64,000 nucleotides of DNA from Blasia pusilla (lineage: Eukaryota; Marchantiophyta; Marchantiopsida; Blasiales): the NCBI GenBank assembly GCA_050084515.1, contig CM114272.1:53940001-54004000 (forward strand). The letters are read 5' to 3'. Position 1 is the stretch's first letter, and each line of letters opens with the position of its first letter. A program made the position numbers and the translations under genes. Below the pieces are notes generated by a model that worked only from the letters and a program-made list of their open reading frames with translations, was not told the DNA's origin and searched no databases. This document shows positions 1-10,151 of this stretch, piece after piece.

Positions 1-639
1 TAATGGATGTGAAGAAGGTCACAATTCGCACCTGAGTGGAAAACTAGCAAGGTGCAAGGGGAATAAAAAATAAAAATGAAAGGGACTAATAATTTTGTTA
101 CGTAGCATGTAAAACTGTTCATTTGTCACATGTCAAGACACATAGGTGTTTGCAAATTAAGAATGCACTCTCCAAATATGATATAGATAAATCGGATAGG
201 AGAATCCATAGTCAAACAAAAAGATTAATCCCAATGGATTTCGAGGAGGTTACAATTCGCACTAGGGAGTAGAAATGGTGGAAACCCTAAAGCTGAACCG
301 CAAAAATCCATACAATTACGCGATACCCTAAGGTTGGCTTATTTTGAATAACGGTATCTTATTAGTAACGAGCTTCTATTGTGCGATGCACGAATGTATA
401 ATTTTGAATCAATCATTCTAGGTGCACAATTGAATTTGAGTGAAAGTCATAAATAGCCGTGGCTAGGGTAGCCTCTACAAGTAGGACGTTTGGGTGGGCG
501 GCGGCTCGCATGTGGTTATGGGGGAGGCGAATATCGGCAGTCCACCCGGAGAGCGGAGCAAAGTTGGAAATCGCGGGATCATGGCTTCTAGAGGGAGGGC
601 GGACGGTATCAAGGTGCGCGTAACGTCCATCAGGAAGGT

Positions 640-726
640 GTGGACGGACATATGTATGGATGGACGGACCTCAGTAAGGTTAGATGGACGGACGGACGGA
701 CGTCGGCTAGGGTGGATGGATGGACG
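640..726. repeat. Degenerate GGAC/GGAT short tandem repeat
   Basis: The + strand shows repeated TGGACGGAC and TGGATGGA words across about 85 bases, a 4-bp-period simple repeat with interruptions. It is directly followed by a telomere-like motif. Confidence 0.7.
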
Positions 727-743
727 TTTAGGGTTTAGGGTTT
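727..743 (+). repeat. Short interstitial telomere-type motif (TTTAGGG)2TTT
   Basis: Two and a half copies of the plant telomere heptamer TTTAGGG lie here. Short copies of this motif (telo-boxes) are also common near plant transcription starts, usually with pyrimidine-rich leaders like the one that follows. Two repeats are too few to argue for a former chromosome end. Confidence 0.6.
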
Positions 744-1921
744 CTCTTGCTCTCTCCGTTGCATTCGGTTTGGGATCTCTTTCAGAATTTGCCTTCGTGC
801 TTTCGGGGAGCTCATGCCTTCGTTTCATTGTCTCCTGTTGTTCCTTTGCCCTAGCTTTCGCTGCCATCGTCTAACTTTGTGCCTTTGCCTTTGTTTATTT
901 AGTTGGGTTGGCTTCGGGTTTGGGCCGTTGCGATGGGTTTGGGATCTCTTTTTGTTGGCCTCGCTCTGTGCCCTCTGCTCACATGTGCCTTTGTGCTTTC
1001 GGGAAGTTTGCGCCCTTCTTCGTGCTACCGCCTTCTTGCGACACCGCCCTTCGCTAAATTCTGCTCTTTGTTGCCTTCGTAGTTCTTCGTCTGCCTTCGT
1101 GCATTCCCTACCCCTAGAGAGCACATGTGAGTACTTTTGTTTTTCTTTTCTTCCCTTTCTTGCGTTTCGCTTTGTCTTCGTGCCAAGAGCTCCATGTTTC
1201 TACTTCATGCTAGGAGCTCCTGCGTGCTTGATCTTCGTGCTAGAAGCTCCTTGTTTCCCTTTGCCATTAGATTTTGCAATTCAGTTTGCTTGTAGGGTTT
1301 CAATACATTCTAGCACATTTCAAACTCCGGCACATGGTGCTTGTCACAATTTGCTCTTTGCCTTTGTGTGTGTGATCGTCTACGCATTCGCTTGCATTTA
1401 GGGTACATTTTCCACATTGCAACCTTCGGCATTTGTGACAGTTTGCTCTCTACGCACTTTCTCTGACGTCTTCGTGGTTTTGCCTTCAACATTTTCTATT
1501 GTAGTGCCAGTCTACACACTCACGTTTTATCAATCTTCTTGATGCGACGTCAGTGATTTTGGCTGCCCTCGATCTTTGCCATCATTTATCCGCGCCTATT
1601 TTCTTTGCCCAAGAGTGAAGTTTGCCTCTAGCCTAGCCCTCGTGTTTTTCCTTGGTTTCTTTTCGCCTTTGCTGTTGAAGACTATCATCGTAATTACTAT
1701 TGGTCTTAGTGATTCTTTGTTCGAGCCAAAGCTAATGCAGGCGAGAGGGTGGTTATAGACTTTGCTAATATAGGGCAAGGTTCAGTGGAACATATCGCTG
1801 CTCTTTTGTCTCAACACATCGATGCAATACATCTATCTTGCTCCGCCTTTTTCTCTTTCTAGAGTTTTGTTACAATCGGTGGTTCACCTCTAGTTTATTT
1901 TGTCCTAATGGATTTTGACTT

Positions 1922-2433
1922 TGTCACGTCTTTTAGGATAGATCGGTGAGATCTAGTAGAGCACCTTCGTGAGTAGTGGAGGACAGGTTCAGTAGGTCGA
2001 GGATGACCTACTGAGGCCCCAGGAAACCTGAGAGAGTAAGTTTCCCCTTCGTTTCGGCTCATTTGGAGCCATATTGAGGAACTTACTATTTTAGATAAGT
2101 ACTATTTTGAGTATATGATCACCTTTATAATTTTGGTAAGTGGCCCTTGACCTCCTACATCAGGTCAAGAGCCAAGGAGGTGACTTGGAAGAATAGATTA
2201 CCATGGAGAGAGCTTGGGAGAAGGGAGGGGTATACCTCAAGGAGAGAGAGCTTGAGAGCTCATTCTTTCTTTGTTGAACCTCTTGGCATAAGGCGGCGGA
2301 GCTATAGTCCCTTGCCTTGTGAGTATAACCAAAAAATCTCATTAGGAGGGTTTGGTTTGACATGAGAGAGAGTGCACACCTTTTAGAGTTATGGTGTGAG
2401 ATCATGTAGAGAGAGATTGGATCTTACTTTACA
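1922..2433 (+). repeat. Terminal repeat block A1 (5' end of G1)
   Basis: This block begins TGTCACGTC and matches 10281-10796, 11660-12188, the reverse complement of 12544-13055, and the reverse complement of about 40455-40988. It is the 5' terminal repeat of G1. The matching 3' copy is preceded and followed by a roughly 125-bp block B that is absent here. Internally it includes a GA-rich purine stretch and the words GGTTTGGTTTGACATGAGAG shared by all copies. Confidence 0.8.
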
Positions 2434-3714
2434 AAGAGAGAATGAGAGAGTGAGAGAGCTTCATGGGGGAGCTCACAGGTCACTCGCTGTTTTTGCAGGT
2501 TGGGGACCGTGTTCCCCGTTCAGTGGCTCATAGGAGTGCTCACTGGAGCAAGGGCTGCTTTGATTGTTCTTTGCATTTGCTGATTTTTTGTGTGGAAGAG
2601 TGGCGCGCGGAAGCGTTACCCAATTTCTGATAGGGATTGATTATGGGGGCGGGTTGCCCAATGCCGGTGCTCTCGTGAGTATTATGTAGCTTGCTGATTT
2701 GTATTTTTAGAGGTTTTACATTTTTTTTGGGAGAAATCAGCGCGGAAGCGTTGCGAAATTTTGTGAAGCAGAAAGAGACATTGGGCTTTACAACAGTCCC
2801 CGTCAGTTTTTACTGGAATGTTCGATTCTAAATATTTTTTGACATTGTCGTAGATCGTAAAGCTGTGCACGCTGTGCAACAAATAATGCGCAATTTGGAG
2901 TTGCGAACAAAAAATTATGGTCAATCTTGCAAAATTACCATTGCTAGATGATTTTTAGGGTTAAATTGTTCAAACCCTAAACCAGCCGCCACGCATTGCC
3001 GCTCGTGGCCGTACCGCACCATCTCGATCGCGGAGCCGCATCGTCATTGTGGAGTAGAGTGTGGGTTTATTGTTGATTGAGGAGGGTATGCCTCCGAGTG
3101 GCGCATCCCACCATCAAGGTCCATGCCGTTCGTAGCCTTTCCATTCCACCTGCAACGCCGCATCGTTCCGCTGGAACCGCACTGTCTATCGAGGAGTTTT
3201 GAGCAGCGTCAGTACGGGAGAAGTATGACTTGCTGATTGGAGGAGTTGTCTCCACGACCAAGCTGGGATTGAGATTTGCAGTTGCTGAGGAGCGACATCG
3301 ATATGTGTTCAGGTTACCCATTCTGGTCCTTTACCCTGCACGTGTGAGGGATTCTGGGATTTGGGTAGTTTATTTGGGGATATTGGATGTGTGGATGCTA
3401 AGAGCATTATTTATGTATGTGGTTTAGGGGACATAGACCTGTGTGGGATGTTTGAAGTTGAGGGTAGCTTGTCGATGAGATGATAGCCTGGTTGATTTGT
3501 TGCACCACGCCGCTTGTTGCCGCACATTACACGTCTCGGGGAGGGAGAGTGTAGATCGAGTGCCGCATGTTTGGGATGAGTGATTGAGGGATTACTCGCG
3601 AGGCGAGAGTGATCGGGTGAGAGGGGCACAAGGCTCATCACGGCGTCTGTTCGGGACTTTGAGAGGCGAGATGGTGAACCCGAGAGTAGCTCTAGAGGTT
3701 TTACGCGAAGTGGC
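2434..3714 (+). other. Long untranslated leader of G1
   Basis: About 1.3 kb between the 5' terminal repeat and the first gag-like codons. There is no credible ORF. The segment 2434-3293 is shared with the reverse strand of 39290-40455 (element G3), so it belongs to the family. I could not identify a clear primer-binding site after the A1 repeat; no good match to a tRNA 3' end beginning TGG is visible. Confidence 0.6.
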
Positions 3715-5200
3715 ATGAGGTTCCGAGGGTCTCCACGTGAGGGACCATCTCGACCTCCTTTTGTGTCATCGTCAGACGAGGGGGAGGGTGTAGAGGAGTT
3801 TGTAAGCACATGGCCACATGTTGTGAGTGGTCCTACCAGTTGGGCGTACGAGATGGATGACCGAGGTAGAGGACCGCGTACGTTTTCAGGTGCAGTAGAT
3901 ACGATTGAGTTGCACTATTTCATAGCACAATTTAGGAGTTGGTGCGACTCCCAGTGGGCCAAGAACTCTAGAGAGTTCAACCCGTTTACAGCATGGAACA
4001 ATATGTTCCAGCATTTAGAGGGGGCGCCCATGGACGATTACCATGAGTTCTCTTAGAGATATGCACGTGAGATCGAGGCATGGAGGCTCTACTATGACCC
4101 ATATTATGTGTCATGGATGGAGCCGTTCCCAGATGAGGAGGAGGAGTCAAGAGAGGCTACTTCCTCTTCCACTAGTGATATTTTAGGAGGGGTCACTTGC
4201 ACGGGAGCAGTTGCACCGTGTAGTCGGGTTTGTCCCAGGTTCAACCTTGTGATTGAGTTCTTTGCTGAGTTGAGGGCGAGCTACCAGGGGGTACGGACGG
4301 AGAAGTTGAGGAGCATCCACGACTTCCAGAGGCGCCCGGGTGAGAGTTTGTGTGAGGCTTACGCTCGCTTACGTTGGTTGATCAACGTCACTCAGGGGTG
4401 ATAGAGGCTCAGGCTATTCAGTCATGGTATGCGATGCTGGACCGGACCCTGCGGACACGGGTGCAGGAGGGGGTGCTTCTTATGAACACCTCCCCTACGT
4501 TGAGAGATTTTTTTAGGACCGGCGAGAACATTGAGTGCAACATGGCGGAGGAGAGCGTAGCCACCATGGATTTTGGGCGAGAGCAGTCGCGATTGTCTGG
4601 ACCACCTGTGCAGCAAGGTGGACTCCGAGATAGGTTGACTGTGGCACCACGAGCTCAGGGAGAATACCGGGAGGCCGTGCCATAGAGATCTGCATCTTCA
4701 TATACGGCTCAGCAGCAACCACCTACTATCACTTGTTGGTCATGTGATGGAGCCCATCATCAGCGCGATTGCACTCGTCAGGATCATGGATGTGTGCCTC
4801 AGCATGGAGGAGGAGATGGTGCTGCACTAGGAGGTTATCAGTGTGACTATTGTCAGAGGTATGGTCATACACGCGCCAGGTGTTTTAGTTTACATCCTAA
4901 GTTACGTCTGGACCGAGGGCCGGAGAGGGCACCAGAGCGAGTAGCCGGTCCGGGTGGGCCTAGAGATCGTGCACCAGGTGGTCGCGTTGGGGGACGAGGA
5001 GTCGGAGTTGCCCAACACGGTGGTGGAGCTGCATGTGGAGGAGGTAGAGTCCTACCACCTAGATGCGTCGAGGGAGATGCCGGCGTGAGGCTAGGATGGC
5101 TGCTCAGATACATCAGCTACAGGAGCAGATTGCCGCTATGGCATTGAGATTACCCGATGCCGGATCCGTGGCATCGACATCATATGGAGCAGCCAGAGAT
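3715..5200 (+). pseudogene. Gag-like region with two zinc knuckles (G1)
   Basis: The frame from 3715 runs to a stop at 4056 and resumes in the same frame to 4401, then shifts and continues from 4374. A capsid-like stretch contains IHDFQRRPGESLCEAYARLR, which resembles the conserved gag core of Ty3 elements. Near 4735-4775 is CWSCDGAHHQRDC, a knuckle one residue short of CX2CX4HX4C. Near 4840-4885 is CDYCQRYGHTRARC, a canonical CX2CX4HX4C knuckle that would bind nucleic acid. At least two stops and one frameshift make this a dead gag. The RGG/GR-rich tail after the knuckles is compatible with a nucleocapsid. Confidence 0.65.
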
Positions 5201-5236
5201 ATGGAGGATCCTGGTTGGATCTGAGGGGTTGCCTAG

Positions 5237-6540
5237 ATGGAGGCAGCCGCAGTTGTGACGCGTGGAGCAGCCGCAGAGTTGGATCCACAACGAGGGGAAG
5301 CCAGGAAGCAGACTAGGCTTCCTCATTCTTTCACATTGTCCGAGGCGATGAGGACCCCATCGATGGGTCCTGATGAGAGTTCCTGGAGAGTTGGTGATGT
5401 TGTTGGTGTGCAGGCACGGAGGGCGATGGGAGAAGCGAGTGCGACGACTCCTATTTTTGATGCTCAGGAGGGGCATGTGTCGAGCACGTTGTTGGGGGTG
5501 GCCACCATTGTGTATCGCACTCCTTTATTTTCTACTTCCGATGTTATGACGTTGGGGGATATGCTCGCCGAGGCTTTTTGGCTCGCCGCTATGCTATGTG
5601 AGCGTGGAGTTGGAGTTCTTGCATCACGTTTAGAGGAGATTGCAGAGGAGGTGATGGACCTGCCCTTGGAGCTGATGCTCGGGCTGTCCACGTTAGATTC
5701 ATGGCAGGCTGCGGCTGCTAGGATGGCGGAGATGCTCGCTAGACCCGCGATAGAGCGCGCCATGGCTTCTCCTGGTGTTGTGTTGCTGGATAATTGAGGA
5801 GAGGTCTTCCAGTTGGTGAGTCCCGGAGGTAGAGCTTTTAGTCCACAGCGCGTCTTGTTGGATTCAGGAGCGTAACCCCTGATGTTGGGGAAAGCGTCAT
5901 TCAGAGGATTCGGCTTGACGAGAGCTAATGTGGAGCGTTTTCCATTCCGGATACAGACATCCTTGGGTGGAGCAAGTACCACACAATATATCATCCGACA
6001 GGAGGTTGTGGTGAGGATTTGCCCAGGACATCCTACAGATGAGTCCATGGTGCGAGCCAAGGCGAAAGTGACTCATGTAGAGTCCTACGACGTCTTGGTT
6101 GGTGGAGCAGTGTTATACCCGATGGGGTTTGCCCTGGATTAAAGGGAGGAGTCAGCGTCCTACAGACCAGGATGGCAGTCATGTGATGGGCACCTTAGCT
6201 CATTACCCGTTCGATTCACAGGTGCAGTGATCGATCAAGGGCCAAGAGAGATGGCGACCTTAGCAGCATTTAGCAGTGCCATCACTTGGCCTAGTGATTT
6301 GATTGAGGGACATGTCCATGCAAAGGATACTCCCGTTCCTGACATTTCTATGGAGAGGAGTGTTATGGTAGCCGCATCATTCCGTGGAGGAGAGGTGCCG
6401 TTGTGGGGTTTGACTGAGGAGCTTCGACGATTGGCAGATAAGCACGTGCACATCGCGTGGAGCAAGGCGTTTGCACCGGAGCGTGACGGGTCTGAGGAAC
6501 CCGAGGTAGCAGGGAGTGCTACGATGATACCCTTGGATAC
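5237..6540 (+). pseudogene. Protease region of G1 pol
   Basis: One forward frame runs through this region with stops at 5795-5797, 5873-5875 and 6139-6141. The active-site tripeptide of retropepsins appears as LLDSGA at about 5855-5872, immediately before a stop. The following VVVRICPGHP and YDVLVGGAVLYPMGFALD stretches fit the second half of a retroviral-type aspartic protease fold. The same frame continues without a break into the methyltransferase, so the protease and methyltransferase were parts of one polyprotein. The 5237-5790 portion has no match I recognise. Confidence 0.6.
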
Positions 6541-7560
6541 CACACCCATTGTGTGGTGTACCCCGGAGGAGGGTATTCAAGTGTTAGATCTCTTTGGAGG
6601 GATAAGCATCGGGTTAGCTCCTGTTCTGCAGGCAGGAGTGCGAGTGCAGTAGTACCTGTATGTGGAGAGTGATGATGTTGTGAGGCGCGTCTGACTACGA
6701 TATGTGGCGCAATTACGCCTACGTTTTCCCGACTTATTTCTACGTCCGCGGTACAAGGATACCAGAGTTCCCTACCGAGGGATATTTCGTTGTAGAGGGC
6801 GCAGGACTTAGAGGGGGTAGGGACCATTGATTTGGTCATCGCCGGTTGGCCATGTGAGGGCCAATTGAGTGCTGGACGAGGCAGCGGGTTGGCTAACACT
6901 CGATCCTGGTTGTTTTGGGAGATATTGAGGGTCTTACGGTAGTTGCAGGACCACCAATCTCGTTCTCCAGCCTACATTCTGGAAAAATGTGCCGATCTTA
7001 GGAGACTCCAGGTCACGGGTGGTGACGAGTGCTCATGAGGTGTGTGCCTGGATTGGCCCAGCAGTGTTCTTGGATATGGCGAGTGTAGGTTCTAGAGCCC
7101 ATCGCCCGTGTCTATGGTGGACCAACTTGGTGCCCCATGCGGTGTTACGGAGGGCATATGCAAGAGTGGAGCGCCCCTCCCATTTGTTAGTGGATTCCAT
7201 TCTGGATCCAGGTCGTCGATCATAGGCAGTGAGGCACAATGATCGACCACCGTTGACTGTGGTCAACAGGGTAGGCTGGCCGCGGGCATCCTTGCCCACG
7301 TTTGTGAGTTTTTCCGCTTCCTATGCATACAAGGAGGCCGGTCCTGGCTTGGTTTGGGATGACCGGGTTTAGGGGTTGGTGAAGCCCAACACCGATGAGA
7401 GAGAGCGAGCGATGGGATTTCCCACAGGAGTGACGGAAGTACCGTCAGTGTTAGAGGCATCACGACGCCATGTCTTGGATCAAGCGATGGACCTGAACTG
7501 CTTGACATGGATCCTCAGCTTGGGAGTGGTTGAGTTGCGCCGTATGAGATTGCGAAGATC
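6541..7560 (+). pseudogene. C5-cytosine DNA methyltransferase domain inside retrotransposon pol (G1)
   Basis: The signature motifs of 5-methylcytosine transferases occur in order. Motif I is VLDLFGGISIG at 6581-6613, followed by a YLYVESDD-type motif II. Motif IV is VIAGWPCEGQLSAGRG, with the catalytic cysteine codon at 6853-6855. Motif VI is a broken ENVP near 6985. Motif VIII is SRAHRPCLWWTN near 7095-7130. Motif X is ERERAMGFPTG plus QAMDLNCLTWIL at 7400-7515. The AHR..LWWTN spacing resembles DNMT3/DRM-type enzymes more than DNMT1. Known enzymes transfer methyl from S-adenosylmethionine to cytosine C5. This copy is dead: stops at 6650 and elsewhere, a one-base insertion at ENVP, and Gln of PCQ and Arg of motif VIII changed. 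The frame is shared with protease upstream, so it is not a flanking host gene. Confidence 0.85.
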
Positions 7561-7569
7561 ACAGCGGTT

Positions 7570-8830
7570 GTGTTGGTGAGCCCCATGCCTATCGAGACGG
7601 TGGAGGCAGTGGTTGGGGGCAAGACCCGAGGAGATCTACACACTAGGGGAGATCGGGAGAGACACCCTTGGACTTCTTGGGATGTTTTGCAAGTACGCCA
7701 AGAGTTGATGGCCACAGCATCGAGCGTGGTTCTGGGCACTGCATGTGGAGGAGATCAGAGTTTGCAGTTGGCTGCAGGAGAGCGGCCGAGTGTTGTTGTT
7801 TGAGACGGGGTTGCACCATAGCTACCATCGATACCCGCGTCGGAGAGTCCGACTGTAGTCACGATGGAGACTTGGGAGCCAGATATTGGCCCTAAGTTGA
7901 CAGGAGGAGAGCGGCGCCGGATACATCAGTTCCTCAGGAGTTATAGGAGCTGCTTTGCGTTTAGCATGGAGGATTTGGGTACGTTGAAGGGATCGGGGAT
8001 CCGCATTGAGTTGTCGAATGATACGCCGATCTTCAGACGACCCTATATGTACAGTGATATGGAGAGGGCTCTGATTTAGAGTAGGAGCCAAGACTTGGTT
8101 GGAGTAGGACTAGTGGAGATGTCCCATGGGGAGTATGCATCTGCCACTATCATGCCCGCCAAGAAGGATGTGCATGGCAAATGGACGGATAGGCGGATGT
8201 GTGGGGATTACCGACCTATCAATCGGCAGACGAAGTCCGATAGGTATGGCATGCCCCATCCCTGAGGAGATCCTTGATGCGATTGGTCACGCAAAGGTCT
8301 TCAGTTCATTGGATTTGCAAGCCGGATACCATCAACTACCTATCAGATTGGAGGATACGTAGAAGACGGCATTTTGGGGCATCGATCCTCACAAGAAGGA
8401 TTGTTTGTACCAGTGGCGGTTCTTTCCATTTGGATTAAAGAACGCCCCGGCTGAGTTTCAGAGGGTCATGGATAGGATCTTGGCTCGTTTGGATTTTGGT
8501 AGATGTTATATTGATGACATCATAGTCTTTAGCGCCACGGTTGAGGAGCATGAGCGACATCCAGAGGAGGTGTTTCGACGATTGCAATTACATGGGCTGA
8601 AGCTACATCCAGGCAAGTGCAAGTTCTTCTACGACCAGATTGAGTATTTGGGTCATAAGATATACCCAGGGGGCCTTGGTGTTCAGCAAACAAAGGTAGA
8701 GGCTATCTCATGCATTCCACCCCCTACCAATGTGAGCCGTGTTTGCGCATTCATGGGATTGGCAAACTTCTATTGGCGGTACGTCAAGGGATTCAGTTCG
8801 ATTGCGAAGCCGCTAACCTTGCTGACCAGG
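7570..8830 (+). pseudogene. Reverse transcriptase of G1
   Basis: Ty3-type RT blocks are plain: RRMCGDYRPINRQT, then VFSSLDLQAGYHQLPI after a frameshift near 8258, then FFPFGLKNAPAEFQRVMDRI, and the catalytic YIDD box in RCYIDDIIVFS at about 8502-8534. LKLHPGKCKFF and FMGLANFYWRYVKGF follow. A stop at 8078-8080 (TAG) corresponds to CAG in copy G2, a C-to-T change. Another stop is at 8360. The segment 7570-7860 before the RT core is a linker of unknown role. The domain ends abruptly near 8828 at LTLLT, where RNase H should begin; the sequence instead jumps to integrase. Confidence 0.9.
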
Positions 8831-9620
8831 TGCATGGTGTGTGATCGGGTCCGAGCATCGTTCAATGCTCCGAATCCACAGTTGCATCCATTACCGATCA
8901 TGGGCTTAGGGTATAGATGAAGTTTGGATTTTGTAGGACCTTTGCCTTAGACAGAGCGTCACAGTCGTTTTGTGTTGGTGATGGTCGAGCACTTCTCGAA
9001 GTGGATCGAGTTGGTTGCATTGCCTGAGAAAGCAAGTGAGGGAGTAGCTTATGCCTTCCTTGACAGATTGGTGAGTCATTATGGCACACTGACGGAGGTG
9101 TTGATAGACCAGGGTACCGAGTTTCGCGATGAGTTCCAGGCCTTGTGTGATCAGGCGCTGATCGACCACCGCACAACTTCGCGAGATCATCTTGAGGCGG
9201 ATGGATTAGCGGAGAAAGTTGTGCAGACGGTGAAGAGGGGTTTACGCAAGTATGGCTTGTAGAGAGGTCACCTAGGAGATTGGGATCTCTAGTTGCCGTG
9301 GTTGGCGATGGGATATAGATCCAGCAAGAAGGCATCCTTAGCGTCTTTTTCACCGTACTTGCTACTTTATGGCCGAGAGCTAGATTTACCTGCGGCCATT
9401 CATCGAGATGTTGGTGAGGTGCTAGACCTTGATGATCCAGATGTATGGATGCGAGCAAGTTCTCAGAGGACTGAGTTGTTTCGGAGAGTGATGCCCATGA
9501 CGTTCGTGAACTTGGCAATCACGCGACATCGGGATACGTTGAGGTATGCGACTATTTGGGTTGGTGGTTATCGACCAACTATCCGGAGGTTTCATCAGGG
9601 AGATTATGTCTACTTGTAGC
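8831..9620 (+). pseudogene. DDE integrase of G1 (zinc-binding region deleted)
   Basis: After the deletion junction the frame reads CDRVRASFNAP (end of the HHCC region), then LDFVGPLP with the first catalytic Asp, MVEHFSKWIELVALPEK, then VLIDQGTEFRDEF with the second Asp, and HLEADGLAEKVVQTVKRGL with the catalytic Glu. The downstream LPWLAMGYRSSKKASLASFSPYLLLYGR block is typical of Ty3 integrases. Stops at about 8918, 9260 and 9617 break it. All three catalytic acidic residues are present, but the copy could not be translated through. It is in frame with the PHD finger that follows. Confidence 0.85.
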
Positions 9621-9631
9621 AGACAGCACCG

Positions 9632-9964
9632 ATGGCGTTGGATGTGACTGATGGGCGCACTATCCTGAGAGTGCGTGATGTTTTGCCATCCGATGTTCTC
9701 TTGCTGGAGGGACGCGATGGTATGGTATGGAAGGACCATGTGCGTAATTGTGCGCCATGTCACCTTCCTAACATTGATGGTACAGTATATCCGAGCTCAG
9801 CAATAGTTCTTGCAGACTTGCATTGTATGTTGTGTGGTTCTGCCCGTGGTGCGGCCACGATGCTAGTCAGTGATGGATGTTCGAGAGGTTGGCATATGGC
9901 ATGTCTGAAGCCACCTCTCACTAGAGTTCCTTGGAGACGATGGATGTGTCCTAGATGTACATAG
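9632..9964 (+). pseudogene. PHD-type zinc finger at the C-terminus of the integrase (G1)
   Basis: The frame continues from integrase and ends at a stop at 9962-9964. Its last 45 residues follow the PHD pattern C4HC3: CMLC, then 11 residues, then S-D-G-C where the third zinc ligand Cys is replaced by Ser, then RGWHMAC, and finally MCPRC. The reverse-strand copy at 13401-13670 has the intact CDGC. PHD fingers usually bind histone H3 tails, often at Lys4. Position after integrase suggests a role like that of the integrase chromodomain of chromoviruses, namely choosing chromatin for insertion. The function is inference; the fold assignment rests on the Cys/His spacing and the DGCxxGWH core. Confidence 0.8.
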
Positions 9965-10151
9965 AGGAGATACTAGGTAGGTTTCAATTCCGACTTTTTC
10001 TGTGATATGGATGACAAGAAGGCGACTAACGATGGGGCCACATGAGTACCCGACCTTTCTGCTCTTAGCGTCCTAGAGATATATGTCGTGGTAGGTAGGG
10101 ATAGATGGCTATCTGGAGTTAGAGGGACCTAACCACCAGCTAGGGGGGCAA
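9965..10151 (+). other. 3' untranslated region and polypurine tract of G1
   Basis: After the PHD stop there is about 190 bp of non-coding sequence shared by the copies at 11400-11550 and, reversed, 13185-13370. It ends in TAGGGGGGCA (10141-10150), a good polypurine tract, directly before terminal block B1. The same G-rich tract precedes B1 in the other copies. Confidence 0.7.

Larger units (their letters stand above)
1..1921. other. Anonymous sequence upstream of the Ty3 element
   Basis: I recognise no gene here. Open frames between about 475 and 1400 exist on both strands but translate to low-complexity Ser/Arg/Phe/Cys-rich peptides with no domain, and overlap each other, so I do not call them. 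Roughly 740-1700 is pyrimidine-rich with recurring CTTCGTGC-like words on the + strand. It could be an untranslated leader, a promoter region or an old repeat. Confidence 0.5.

Noticed and set aside
475-1401. Overlapping open frames on both strands in the first 1.4 kb
   Set aside because: Low-complexity products from a simple repeat and a pyrimidine-rich stretch, no domain, and mutually overlapping.
6541-7560. The methyltransferase as a host DNMT gene interrupted by a retroelement
   Set aside because: It shares the protease frame, is followed by RT in the same order in two copies, and has no introns, so it is part of the element.
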